Assembly (NCBI RefSeq): GCF_000620105.1
Contig: NZ_JHVK01000008.1
Span: 62,001 to 126,000, forward strand
Origin: Microvirgula aerodenitrificans DSM 15089
GTDB taxonomy: Bacteria > Pseudomonadota > Gammaproteobacteria > Burkholderiales > Aquaspirillaceae
DNA length: 64,000 nt
Reading direction: 5' to 3'
Part shown: in pieces, positions 36,695 to 45,927 of the stretch
How the letters are laid out: each line of letters opens with the position of its first letter
Numbering within the stretch: the stretch's first letter is position 1
Position numbers and translations under genes: made by a program
The notes under the pieces: generated by a model
Told to the model about the DNA's origin: nothing
The model's database searches: none
What the model saw: only the letters and a program-made list of their open reading frames with translations

Positions 36695-37276
36695 CTACGC
36701 CCCCAGTCCGCCAAAGCCCATGAAGGCCAGCGCCAGCATGCCGGCCAGCATCAGGCTGAGCGCCGCACCGCGGCTGACATCGGGCACATCGGCCAGACTC
36801 AGCCGCTCGCGCAGTCCGGCCATCAGCACCAGGGCCAGGGTGAAGCCGGCGCCGGCGCCGAAGGCGAAGACCAGTGCCTGCAGCAGCGAGTAATGGCGTG
36901 CGGTCTGGAACAGGGCCAGACCGAGGACCGCGCAGTTGGTGGTAATCAGCGGCAGGAAAATACCCAGACTCTCGAACAGCGCCGGGCTGAAGCGGCGGAT
37001 CAGCATCTCCACCAGCTGGACGGCGGAGGCGATGACGGTAATGAAGGCGATCAGCCGCAGGCTTTCCAGTCCGAGCCAGGCCAGCGCCAGATTGATTGCC
37101 CACGCGCACAGGGCGCAGATCAGCATCACGAACAGGGTGGCCGCGCCCATGGACGAGGCGGTACGGAGTTTGCCGGAGACGCCGAGAAACGGGCAGATGC
37201 CCATGAACAGCGCCAGCACGAAGTTGTTGATGATGGCCGCGTTCAGAAAGATCGACCCCAGCGATTCAGTGGACAT
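36695..37276 (-). CDS. rnfA: Rnf electron transport complex subunit A
   Basis: 193 aa integral membrane subunit, about six helices, with NNFVLALFMGICPFLGVSG and PLITTNCAVLGLALFQ carrying the conserved Cys that ligate the intramembrane Fe-S centre. Length equals the family norm. The start overlaps the end of rnfE by 11 bp. Part of the ion-pumping ferredoxin:NAD+ oxidoreductase. Confidence 0.95.
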   Translation of the reverse strand: MSTESLGSIFLNAAIINNFVLALFMGICPFLGVSGKLRTASSMGAATLFVMLICALCAWAINLALAWLGLESLRLIAFITVIASAVQLVEMLIRRFSPALFESLGIFLPLITTNCAVLGLALFQTARHYSLLQALVFAFGAGAGFTLALVLMAGLRERLSLADVPDVSRGAALSLMLAGMLALAFMGFGGLGA

Positions 37277-37910
37277 GGCATGCCTCCGTGGACGATTGCC
37301 GGGCCTGCCGGCGGGACTTGAGGCTGTTGAACAGCAGCAGCCAGCCGCCGAGCACGAAGAAGCCGCCGGGTGGCAGCACCATGATGACCCATGGCGCGAA
37401 CTGCTCGCCGAACAGCCGCACGCCGAACAGGCTGCCGCTGCCGAGGATTTCGCGCACCACGCCCATCGCCAGCAGGGCCAGGGTATAGCCGAGCCCCATG
37501 CCCAGCGCATTGACGATGGCCGGCCAGACCCGGTGCTTCGACGCATGCGCCTCTGCCCGCCCCAGAATCAGGCAGTTGACCACGATCAGCTGGATAAAGG
37601 CGCCCAGCGCGTTGTACAGCGCCAGACTGATGACCTGGATCGCGTAGTCGATCAGGGTGACGAAGGTGGCGATGATCACCACATAGGTGGCGATGCGCAC
37701 CGGGCGCGGAATGATCCGGCTCAGCGCGGACACCATCGCCGCCGACGCCACCAGGGCGAAGGTGGTCGACAGGCCCATGGCCAGCGCATTGATGGCCGAA
37801 TTGGTGACGGCCAGCACCGAGCACATGCCGAGCAGCATCACGAACACCGGGTTGTTGCGCCACAGTCCTTCGCTGAAGGTGCCGGGGGGAAGGGATGGGG
37901 GGATGCTCAT
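37266..37910 (-). CDS. rnfE: Rnf electron transport complex subunit E
   Basis: 214 aa integral membrane paralogue of RnfA. LWRNNPVFVMLLGMCSVLAV and VVNCLILGRAEAHAS are the family blocks with the membrane Cys. The start overlaps the rnfG stop (ATGA). The C-terminus is short and slightly unusual (EACHVH). Confidence 0.95.
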   Translation of the reverse strand: MSIPPSLPPGTFSEGLWRNNPVFVMLLGMCSVLAVTNSAINALAMGLSTTFALVASAAMVSALSRIIPRPVRIATYVVIIATFVTLIDYAIQVISLALYNALGAFIQLIVVNCLILGRAEAHASKHRVWPAIVNALGMGLGYTLALLAMGVVREILGSGSLFGVRLFGEQFAPWVIMVLPPGGFFVLGGWLLLFNSLKSRRQARQSSTEACHVH

Positions 37911-38578
37911 GGCCTGTCCTTCGCCAGGGTTGCAAGATGGGGGCGCAATGACGGCAGCAGGCTGCCGGCCCCCTGGTTCAGCGCCGTGCCGACCGCGCGC
38001 GAGGTGACGGTGGCGCCGCAGATGGCATCGATCTGCCAGGACGCGGTCTTCTTGCCGTGGCCGACGGTGACAATCGGGTGGGCCAGGGCACGGCCATCGG
38101 CGGACAGCCGGGCATCGAGCCCCGGGAAGTTCGCCAGAAACCCCTTGTCGCTCAGGATCTTGTCGCCCAGCCCCGGCGTTTCCGCCATTCTGACCACCGC
38201 AAAACCGGTAATGGTTTCGCGTGCCGGGTCGTAGCCGTAGACGAGCTGCACCTGGCCGGCATAGCCGCGCGCGGCGGCCTCGGCGGCGATGCCGACCAGT
38301 TTCCCCTGCGCGTCATAGGCGGCCAGCAGCCGCTGGCCCTGGCGGTCGGGCGCGGTGTCGGCCAGCAACTGTCCGCCGGCCAGCACATAGGGCCGGATGG
38401 TGGCAGCACTGGCCGGCACCACCCGCCGCGCCAGGGTTTCGGTTGCCTGCCGCCGGTTGGCGGCTGCATACGGCCGGCTCAACTCGTCCGCCATCACGAT
38501 CAGCATCCCGCACAGCAGGGCGATGCCGCCCAGTACCAGAATCATGCGCTGGCTGCTTTCCCGGTTTGCGGTACTCAT
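37907..38578 (-). CDS. rnfG: Rnf electron transport complex subunit G
   Basis: 223 aa. One N-terminal TM (about 12-28), then a periplasmic FMN-binding domain with GFAVVRMAETPGLGDKI and the covalent-FMN threonine motif ICGATVTSRAV near residue 192. The start overlaps the rnfD stop (ATGA). Confidence 0.93.
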   Translation of the reverse strand: MSTANRESSQRMILVLGGIALLCGMLIVMADELSRPYAAANRRQATETLARRVVPASAATIRPYVLAGGQLLADTAPDRQGQRLLAAYDAQGKLVGIAAEAAARGYAGQVQLVYGYDPARETITGFAVVRMAETPGLGDKILSDKGFLANFPGLDARLSADGRALAHPIVTVGHGKKTASWQIDAICGATVTSRAVGTALNQGAGSLLPSLRPHLATLAKDRP

Positions 38579-39618
38579 GCGCGTCTCCCGAATTTGCCGT
38601 GACCGTAGCGGCGTGGCCGGGTCAGGGCATCGATATGCGGTACCAGCGCATTGGCCAGCAAAATGGCATACATCACCCCTTCCGACGCGCCGCCCCAGAA
38701 GCGAAGGGTGACGGCCAGCATGCCGATCAGCAGGCCGTAAAGCCACAGGCCGTGCCGGCTGATCGGGGCCGTCACCATATCGGTGGCCATGAACCAGGCA
38801 CCGAACATCAGCCCGCCCGAGGTCAGAACGAACAGCAGGCCGTCCGGCAGCCGGGGGAAGGGGCCGGCGAGGGCGGTGAGCAGGGCGGCACCGGTCAGCA
38901 CCGCCAGCGGAATGCGCCAGTTCAGCATGCCGCGGACGGCCAGATACAGACCGCAGACCACGATCAGCAGGGCCGACGTCTCGCCCAGCGAGCCGCTGGC
39001 GCCGGGCGAGAACAGAAAGTGTCCGTGGGCCGGCAACTCGCCGGCAAACTTCCACGACGCCAGCGGCGTGGCGCCGGAAAAACCGTCCAGCCGGGCCGTG
39101 GCCCAGGCCGCCACCGGTGGCGGCATCACGAACGGCGGCGTCAGTGTCGACGGGATCAGCCCGGTAAAGCGGTCGGTCGCGCCGGCGGGGGTCCAGGTGG
39201 TCATGGCGGCGGGAAAGCTGGCCTGGACAAAGGCGCGGCCGATCAGGGCCGGATTGAACACATTGCTGCCCAGGCCGCCAAACAGCAGCTTGCCCAGCGC
39301 AATGGCGACCATGCCGGCCACGGCGCCCATCCACAGCGGCAGGGCCGGAGGCAGACTCATGGCCAGCGTCAGGCCGGTAATGACCGCGCTGAGGTCGCGC
39401 GGACGGGACGGATCGCGAATGAGCAGGCGTTCGGTCAGCACGCAACTGGCAACCACCGCCAGCACCAGCAGCAGCGCGCTGAGGCCGAACTGCCAGATCG
39501 CCCACAGCGTGACCGGCAGCAGTGCATACACCACATGGCGCATGATCTTCGGCGTGTCATGACCGGCGAGCCGGTGTGGCGAGGCACGCAGGGTCAGCCG
39601 GACCGGTTGCCGGTTCAT
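38575..39618 (-). CDS. rnfD: Rnf electron transport complex subunit D
   Basis: 347 aa membrane subunit, about nine helices. The FMN attachment motif is DGFSGATPLA. GLGSNVFNPALIGRAFVQAS and SGGLMFGAWFMATDMVTAPI match NqrB/RnfD. The start MNRQPVRLTL at 39618 overlaps the rnfC stop (ATGA). Confidence 0.95.
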   Translation of the reverse strand: MNRQPVRLTLRASPHRLAGHDTPKIMRHVVYALLPVTLWAIWQFGLSALLLVLAVVASCVLTERLLIRDPSRPRDLSAVITGLTLAMSLPPALPLWMGAVAGMVAIALGKLLFGGLGSNVFNPALIGRAFVQASFPAAMTTWTPAGATDRFTGLIPSTLTPPFVMPPPVAAWATARLDGFSGATPLASWKFAGELPAHGHFLFSPGASGSLGETSALLIVVCGLYLAVRGMLNWRIPLAVLTGAALLTALAGPFPRLPDGLLFVLTSGGLMFGAWFMATDMVTAPISRHGLWLYGLLIGMLAVTLRFWGGASEGVMYAILLANALVPHIDALTRPRRYGHGKFGRRA

Positions 39619-40937
39619 GATGGCCTCCGCTGGCGGAGAACGGATTTGCTGATGCGGTTGTACTGCAGCAGCGGGATGCCGGACGGGCAGCCCTGCGTGC
39701 AGGCGCCGCACTCGATGCAGTCGAGCACGCCATGGCGTGCGCTCTGCTCGTATTCCTGCTTTGCCGCCAGCTGGCCAAGCAGGGACGGGTTCAGGCCCAT
39801 CGGGCAGGCGTCGAGGCACTGGCCGCAGCGGATACAGGACCGGCGCTCGCGCACCGGCAGCGAGCCGGCCGGGAACACCAGAATGCCGGACAGGCCCTTG
39901 GTGACCGGGACGTCCAGCGAGGGGGCGCTGATGCCCATCATCGGCCCGCCGAGAATCACCTCCATGTCGCCCGGTGCCATGCCGGCGTGCCGGAGCACGT
40001 CGCCGATGCGGGTGCCGAGCGGAATCAGGTAATTGCCCGCCTGTTGCACCCCGGGCCCGGATACGGTCACCACGCGCTCGATCAGTCCGGCGCGCCGGGG
40101 CAGCAGTTCGCCCAGCATGGTCAGCGTGCCGACGTTATTGACCACCACGCCGATGTCCGCAGGCAATTTGCCGGACGGCACCTCGCGCTGCAGCACGGAG
40201 CGGATCAGCATTTTTTCCGCACCCTGCGGATAGCGGGTCGGCAGCACCCGGCACTGGATGCTGCGATCGGCCGGCAGTTGCGCGGCCATCGCGGCGAGGG
40301 CGGCGGGCTTGTCATCCTCCACGCCGATCAGTGCGCGATGCACACCCAGCGCATGCATGGCATAGCGGATGCCCGCCATCAGCGCGGCGGTGTGCTCGAC
40401 CATGACCCGGTGGTCGGCGGTCAGAAACGGCTCGCACTCGCAGCCGTTGACCAGCAGGGTATCGAGTCTGGCCTCCCGGGGCGGACTCATCTTGACGTGA
40501 GTGGGGAACGCCGCGCCACCCAGCCCGACCAGGCCGGTGGCCTGCACTGCCGCCGCCAGTGCGTCCGGCGTCAGGGTCAGCGGATCGACCGCCGGCGGCA
40601 ATGGCAGGCGGCACTGCAGACTGGACGGGTCGGTGCGGATGGCAATGGCCGGCGTGCGGCGGCCATCGGCCATTGTCAGCAGCGGCAGGGCTTCGACCGT
40701 GCCGCTGACCGGCGCATGGTGCGGAATCGACACAAAGCCGTCGGCTTCGGCGATCAGCTCACCGCGCGCCACCGGCTGACCGATCCGCACGCAGGTGCGG
40801 GCCGGCTTGCCGATATGCTGGGCCAGCGGCACCGTCACCCGCTCGGGAAACGGCAGGCGGCGGATCGGCAGGCCCGCGGTGCGGGCCTTGCCATGGTCGT
40901 CGTGCCGGGGGGCGAATATCGCTTCGAACAGTGTCAT
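39615..40937 (-). CDS. rnfC: Rnf electron transport complex subunit C
   Basis: 440 aa peripheral subunit binding NADH and FMN (GLGGAAFPTHVKM) and carrying two 4Fe-4S clusters (CIRCGQCLDACPMGLNP and CIECGACTQGCPSGIP). It lacks the long repetitive C-terminal tail of E. coli RsxC. The start is nine bases after the nifJ stop, which places PFOR and Rnf in one transcript. Confidence 0.95.
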   Translation of the reverse strand: MTLFEAIFAPRHDDHGKARTAGLPIRRLPFPERVTVPLAQHIGKPARTCVRIGQPVARGELIAEADGFVSIPHHAPVSGTVEALPLLTMADGRRTPAIAIRTDPSSLQCRLPLPPAVDPLTLTPDALAAAVQATGLVGLGGAAFPTHVKMSPPREARLDTLLVNGCECEPFLTADHRVMVEHTAALMAGIRYAMHALGVHRALIGVEDDKPAALAAMAAQLPADRSIQCRVLPTRYPQGAEKMLIRSVLQREVPSGKLPADIGVVVNNVGTLTMLGELLPRRAGLIERVVTVSGPGVQQAGNYLIPLGTRIGDVLRHAGMAPGDMEVILGGPMMGISAPSLDVPVTKGLSGILVFPAGSLPVRERRSCIRCGQCLDACPMGLNPSLLGQLAAKQEYEQSARHGVLDCIECGACTQGCPSGIPLLQYNRISKSVLRQRRPS

Positions 40938-40946
40938 GGTCTGTCC

Positions 40947-43900
40947 TTATGCGAAGTGGCTGGCGCGTTCGCGCAGCGCAGGCAGGCCCGGCTCGTCCGG
41001 ATTGGCCGGCGTACCCGGGTGGATGCAGGCTGCCGGACAGTGCTCGGCCGCCCGCACCAGCTCGGCATAGGTCGCCGCCGACGGGTCGGCCACGGTTGCC
41101 CTGCCGTCCGGGCCATAGGCAAACGCCTTGCCGTTCAGACGGGTGCAGTCGTCGCAGGCGGTGCAGTCGGCCGGATCGATCCATGCCGGCTCGAATGCCG
41201 TTGCCGCCGTTGCTGCCGGAGCGGCAGCCGGCTGCCCGCCGGGCGGCGGTGCGCTGCCGGCGAGTGCGAACAGCGTGTCCGACAGCTGGCGCGCCATGTC
41301 CTGGCGTGCACGGGCGACGGCATCCTGCACCTGGCTGCCTTGCGCCTGTCCCGACAGGGCGCGCAACTGGTGCCAGAAGCGCAGACGGTCGTCGGCCGAG
41401 CGCACAATGCTGTCGCTGACCGCCAGCCGTCCGATGCGGCCATCGCCCTGCAGCACCTCGATATACGGCACATGGCCGGCGCGTTCGGCCTCCGGCAAGG
41501 CGAGCAGCGCGGCGAACGGCAGCATCCGTCCGTTGTCATCGGCCGCTCCGATCTTGCGGAAGTGCTTGCCGAAGCGCGCTTCGGTACAGGCGAAGTCGGC
41601 AAAGGTAAAGGGTTTTTGCCGGCGCAGCGGCTGGCCGCTGTCGTCGTGGCCGACCAGTTCGGTCATCGGCCAGTCGGCATCCGGTGCCGGATTGCCGCTC
41701 AGGTCCAGCCCGTCGCCGATCAGCGGCCCGGCATCCGGATCGAAGCGGAACAGCGGGTAGGCGCGCGATTCGACCGCCAGCCGCGACTGGCGGTCCATGC
41801 CGTCGTCCGCCACGCCGTGCTCGGCCGGACAGACGGCATAGATGTTGAACAGGGCCGGTCGCTGGCTGTTCAGGCCGTCGATAAAGCCGCCCAGCAGGTG
41901 CGGGAGATGGCTGACGGCCGACTGCAGCACGAAGCTCGTGCGGTGGGCCATGGCAATCAGGCCGATTTCCTTGCGGATTTCCTGCTTGCCGCGTCCGACC
42001 TTGCCATACGGCGACATGTCGGACACCTGGCCGACAAAGCCCGAGGTGCAGGCCTGGCCACCGGTATTCGAGTACACCTGCGTATCCAGCACCAGTATCT
42101 TGACCGGCGTGCCGGAGGCCAGCGCACGCGACAGGTTCTGGAAACCGATGTCATACATGGCGCCATCGCCGCCGATGGCCACCACCGGCGGGCAGAGCTG
42201 CCATTCGTCGTGGCTGAAGTCGCGCCAGTTGAAGCGCTGGTAGAAACCGGCCTTTTCCGCAGTAAGGGGCGCGCCGGACAGCACGTCCTCCACCTGGCGG
42301 ATGGCCCGGAAGCCTTCGGCCATGCGTGACATGTGGCCCTCGAACAGGCCCATGGCCATCGACGGGCTGTCCTGAAACAGGTGCGAGGACCACGGGAACG
42401 GATACGGGTTGTACGGCCAGGACGAAGCCCACACCGAAGTACAGCCGGTCGAGTTGACTGCCCCCATGGCGGCCCGCCCGCTGCCGGACGGGCCGGATTC
42501 GTAGCGCCAGACCAGATCGCGCAGCCGGGCCAGCAACTGTCCCATGTCCTTGAGCCAGGCGCGGTCGACCACGGTGTTCTCATGGCCACTGTCGAGCAGG
42601 TCGGCGAGGCGGGACAGGGTCAGGTCGCCGTCCGGAACGGCAAGGCTGGCATCGGCCAGTGCCTCGGCGTCGGACAGATCGATGCCCGCCACCAGCTGCT
42701 GGCGCATATGGGCTTCCAGCCGGACGATCAGGTCCTTCAGCCGTGTCAGCTGGCGTTCCACTCGCGGCTGCATCAGCGCGCTGACCGTCGAGGTGAACAG
42801 GTGGATGGCGGTCTTTTCTCCGCAGCCGAGACAGGCACCGTCGCCACAGGCCATCGACCCGTAGTGGCGCTTGTCGAGCAGCAGGGTTTCCAGTGCGCCG
42901 ATCCCGTTGTCGAGATCGCGGATGCGGGCGAATTCCGGTGGCGTATTGGGCAGGTCGCGCCACAGATCCCAGCGCTGCCGCAGCCCGGCAATGGCGGTCT
43001 CGTCCTGCGGGCGGGCGCTCAGCGCGCCGTCCTTGCACACGCTGATACAGGCCATGCAGCCCTTGCAGGTGGACGGATTGACCGTCAGCGCAAACAGCCC
43101 GCCACTGCCGGCGCACTGCTTCTCGCGCACAGTCCAGTACGGTGCGGTGAGGGCAAAATCGGTGTCCCCCAGTTCGCTGCGCAGCCGCCCCAGTTCCCGC
43201 TCCAGACTGTCGTGCGTCTCTCCGGGCTGCTGCTCGGCCAGTACCTGGTAGATGGCGCTGTCGAGTGCGGTACCGACCTGGCCGCCGTGGCCCTGCGGGT
43301 GACAGCCGGCATGCAGCAGGGTGGCCAGCCTGTGGCTGACCCGGCGCAGATGCACGGTCGGCGTGCCGCCGGTTTCGATGCGGCGGATCAGCGTCGCCAG
43401 CAAGTCGGCCGGCCGGACCACCAGGCCCGGCAGGGCCGAATCGGGACACACGGCATAGCACTTGCCGCAGGCCGTGCACTTGTCCGGCTGCCAGTGCGGG
43501 TAGTCGAAGCGGATCTGTGTCATGTCGCGCATCAGCCCGGTGACCGGTGGCAGCAGCGACAGGGCCTGGAACGGGTCGGCCGGCCGGTCCGAGCCGCGGC
43601 CCGCCACGTAATGCACGCCGGTGCGCTGCCAGAAGCGGTGGATGTCACCCAGCGGCGACTGGCTGCGCGGCCGTGCCGCCAGGGCTGCCGGGGCGACGGG
43701 CAACAGGGCGGGGGCGTCGGCTGCCTGCGGCGGCATGTGGCGGATCTCGCGGGTCTGGTCGAAGCCGCGCCGCACCACGCGCAGATTGTCGGTCACCACC
43801 TGCTCACCCTTGGCGCCGAACTTGCGGCGCAACTGCGCCTCGATGGCGGAGAACAGGCGCGCCTCGTCAAGGCTGGCACGCGCCATCAGCGGCGAGGCGG

Positions 43901-45848
43901 CAAAGAAGGCGCCCTGGAAGGCATTGCCCTGCATGCGCAGTTGCAGCTCCGGATGGCTTGCCTCGTCGCGGGCGATCGAGAAACCGTCGACAAAGAACAG
44001 GCGAATCCCGCGTTCGGTGATTTCCTGCTGACGGGCCGTCGGAATGCCGGCCCAGACCGTGTCCGGGTCCTGGCTGTCCGCCTGCAGAATGAACACGCCG
44101 CCGGGTTTCAGGCCATCCAGCGGATTGGAGTGGCTGAACACATTGGGATCGGGCGACATCACCACGTCCACGTAGCGATACTCGCAGTTGAGGCGGATCG
44201 GCGTCGGGGCGGCGGCAAGGTAGTAGGTGGTCGGCTGGCCCTTCTTTTCCGAACCGTACTTCGGATTGGCGCGGATTTCCCAGTCCAGCAGCTCGAACAG
44301 CGTCATGGCCAGGTTCTTGCCGGTGGTGATGGCGCCCCAGCCGCCGATGGAGTGGATGCGGACAGTCAGGGCGTCCGGCGGCATCAGGTCCGGATTGACC
44401 GAGCCCTTGACCGCCAGTTCGCGCACCTGCGGATAGGCAGCCAGCAGACTGTCGTTGCATTCCGCCTCGACCGGCGACAGCGGTTCGCTGATGAAGTCGA
44501 TACCCAGATAGAAGAAACGGCGCTGGCTGCTGTCGGGCAGCATGTTTTCCACCGCGCCGATCAGGCATTCCGGCTGCAGGTCGCGTGAACCGAGGCCGTA
44601 CACCCCCGAGTACAGATCGGGCGCCTCGGCCGCGGTCATGGCGGCATGGCCGGGGTAGGGCAGCGGCTTGCCGCGCGGGGTGCGGCCGTTTTCCAGACAC
44701 TTGCCGAGAGTGGCGCGGACTTCGCGCATCAGCGGCAGATCTTCGGCCAGCGGCTGGTCGGTCCGTTCCAGCACCGCCACGCCCTTGCAGCCCTTGATGA
44801 CCTCGCCCAGCAGATCACCGGCAAACGGCCGGTACAGGGTGATGCCGACCACACCGACCTTGAGCTGGCGTTCGAGGCGCAGCCAGTCGGCCACGGCCTG
44901 CGCCTCGACAATCATCGAACCCATGCCGACGATCAGATAGTCGGCGTCGTCGCAGCGGTAGCGCGACAGGCGCTGGTAGTGGCGGCCGGTCAGCGCGCCG
45001 TATTCGTGCATGGCCTGATCGGCCAGCCCGGCGACGTGGGCATGGAAGTACGGACGCTGCGCCGCCATGGTCTGCATGAAGGCGTCCTGGTTCTGCACCC
45101 CGCCCGACATCAGCGGCAGGTCGACGTCCCACAGTGCCGGCACCCGGCGGCGGGTCGGGCCGAACAGCAGGCGCTGTGCCGGCGTCGGGCTGTCGATCAG
45201 GTCTTCCGGCGAACCGAGGTATTCGGCAATCAGTTCGCGCTCGGGCTTGCGGATCGGCTCCAGCAGGTGAGTGGTCAGAAAGCCGTCCTGGGCCACCACC
45301 GCCGGGGTCAGTGCCAGTTCGGCGGTGCGGCGGCCGATCAGGTTGAGGTCGGCGGCTTCCTGCGCGCTGTTGGCGAACAACTGGAAAAAACCGGTGTCAT
45401 CGATGCAGTGAAAATCATCGTGGGCACAGTGCACATTGAGCGAGGCATGGGTGATGGCGCGGCAACCCATATTCAGCACATAGGGCAGGCGCTTGCCGGC
45501 GGCGGCGTACAGCGACTCGTGCATGAAGGCAATGCCCTGCGACGACGAAAAATTGGTCGCCCGCAGGCCGGTCATCGACAGACCGGCGGTGACTGCCGCT
45601 GCCGCGTGTTCGGATTCCGGCTCGACAAAGATCAGCGGTCTGCCGGAGACATTGATATGGCCGTTCGCCGCCTGTTCGGCCCAGTACTCCCCCATCTGCG
45701 TCGATGGCGTGATCGGGTAGGCGCCGGCGGCGTCGGATGCCTCGCGCTCGCACAGGATCACCGCGGTATTGCCATCCACGGCCATGCGTTCGCCCGGATA
45801 TCGGTAGCGGACTTCTTCTGCCGCCTTTTTTCCCTTGATGCCAAACAT
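40947..45848 (-). CDS. nifJ: Long-form pyruvate:ferredoxin (flavodoxin) oxidoreductase with extra C-terminal ferredoxin domain
   Basis: 1633 aa, about 460 longer than classical NifJ. The order is: pyrimidine-binding domain (AYPITPSTQMGEYWAEQ), PFOR gamma-type domain (SIGGWGAITTGKNLA), 2x4Fe-4S domain (CTACGKCYAVCP at about 790, CKGCMACISVCKDG at about 930), a proximal cluster and TPP domain (GDGACLGCGEKT at about 1000, AIGGDGAMYDIGFQN at about 1230, LDTQVYSNTGGQAC), and a C-terminal ferredoxin-like unit (DCTACDDCTRLNGKAFAYG and HCPAACIHPG). It oxidises pyruvate, or another 2-oxoacid, with CoA to acetyl-CoA, CO2 and reduced ferredoxin. It sits between rnfB and rnfC, so electrons likely pass to or from Rnf. 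GAGG precedes the ATG. Confidence 0.93.
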   Translation of the reverse strand: MFGIKGKKAAEEVRYRYPGERMAVDGNTAVILCEREASDAAGAYPITPSTQMGEYWAEQAANGHINVSGRPLIFVEPESEHAAAAVTAGLSMTGLRATNFSSSQGIAFMHESLYAAAGKRLPYVLNMGCRAITHASLNVHCAHDDFHCIDDTGFFQLFANSAQEAADLNLIGRRTAELALTPAVVAQDGFLTTHLLEPIRKPERELIAEYLGSPEDLIDSPTPAQRLLFGPTRRRVPALWDVDLPLMSGGVQNQDAFMQTMAAQRPYFHAHVAGLADQAMHEYGALTGRHYQRLSRYRCDDADYLIVGMGSMIVEAQAVADWLRLERQLKVGVVGITLYRPFAGDLLGEVIKGCKGVAVLERTDQPLAEDLPLMREVRATLGKCLENGRTPRGKPLPYPGHAAMTAAEAPDLYSGVYGLGSRDLQPECLIGAVENMLPDSSQRRFFYLGIDFISEPLSPVEAECNDSLLAAYPQVRELAVKGSVNPDLMPPDALTVRIHSIGGWGAITTGKNLAMTLFELLDWEIRANPKYGSEKKGQPTTYYLAAAPTPIRLNCEYRYVDVVMSPDPNVFSHSNPLDGLKPGGVFILQADSQDPDTVWAGIPTARQQEITERGIRLFFVDGFSIARDEASHPELQLRMQGNAFQGAFFAASPLMARASLDEARLFSAIEAQLRRKFGAKGEQVVTDNLRVVRRGFDQTREIRHMPPQAADAPALLPVAPAALAARPRSQSPLGDIHRFWQRTGVHYVAGRGSDRPADPFQALSLLPPVTGLMRDMTQIRFDYPHWQPDKCTACGKCYAVCPDSALPGLVVRPADLLATLIRRIETGGTPTVHLRRVSHRLATLLHAGCHPQGHGGQVGTALDSAIYQVLAEQQPGETHDSLERELGRLRSELGDTDFALTAPYWTVREKQCAGSGGLFALTVNPSTCKGCMACISVCKDGALSARPQDETAIAGLRQRWDLWRDLPNTPPEFARIRDLDNGIGALETLLLDKRHYGSMACGDGACLGCGEKTAIHLFTSTVSALMQPRVERQLTRLKDLIVRLEAHMRQQLVAGIDLSDAEALADASLAVPDGDLTLSRLADLLDSGHENTVVDRAWLKDMGQLLARLRDLVWRYESGPSGSGRAAMGAVNSTGCTSVWASSWPYNPYPFPWSSHLFQDSPSMAMGLFEGHMSRMAEGFRAIRQVEDVLSGAPLTAEKAGFYQRFNWRDFSHDEWQLCPPVVAIGGDGAMYDIGFQNLSRALASGTPVKILVLDTQVYSNTGGQACTSGFVGQVSDMSPYGKVGRGKQEIRKEIGLIAMAHRTSFVLQSAVSHLPHLLGGFIDGLNSQRPALFNIYAVCPAEHGVADDGMDRQSRLAVESRAYPLFRFDPDAGPLIGDGLDLSGNPAPDADWPMTELVGHDDSGQPLRRQKPFTFADFACTEARFGKHFRKIGAADDNGRMLPFAALLALPEAERAGHVPYIEVLQGDGRIGRLAVSDSIVRSADDRLRFWHQLRALSGQAQGSQVQDAVARARQDMARQLSDTLFALAGSAPPPGGQPAAAPAATAATAFEPAWIDPADCTACDDCTRLNGKAFAYGPDGRATVADPSAATYAELVRAAEHCPAACIHPGTPANPDEPGLPALRERASHFA

Positions 45849-45927
45849 GATTAAGCCTCTGAGTCGTAGATCTGGAATTCGGAGTCACTGTGGTCGGGCT
45901 GTCGCGGCCGCATCGGGCCGGACGCGC

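Noticed and set aside
39732-42329. 865-codon plus-strand frame opposite nifJ and rnfC
   Set aside because: It crosses two clear genes on the opposite strand and has no recognisable domain.
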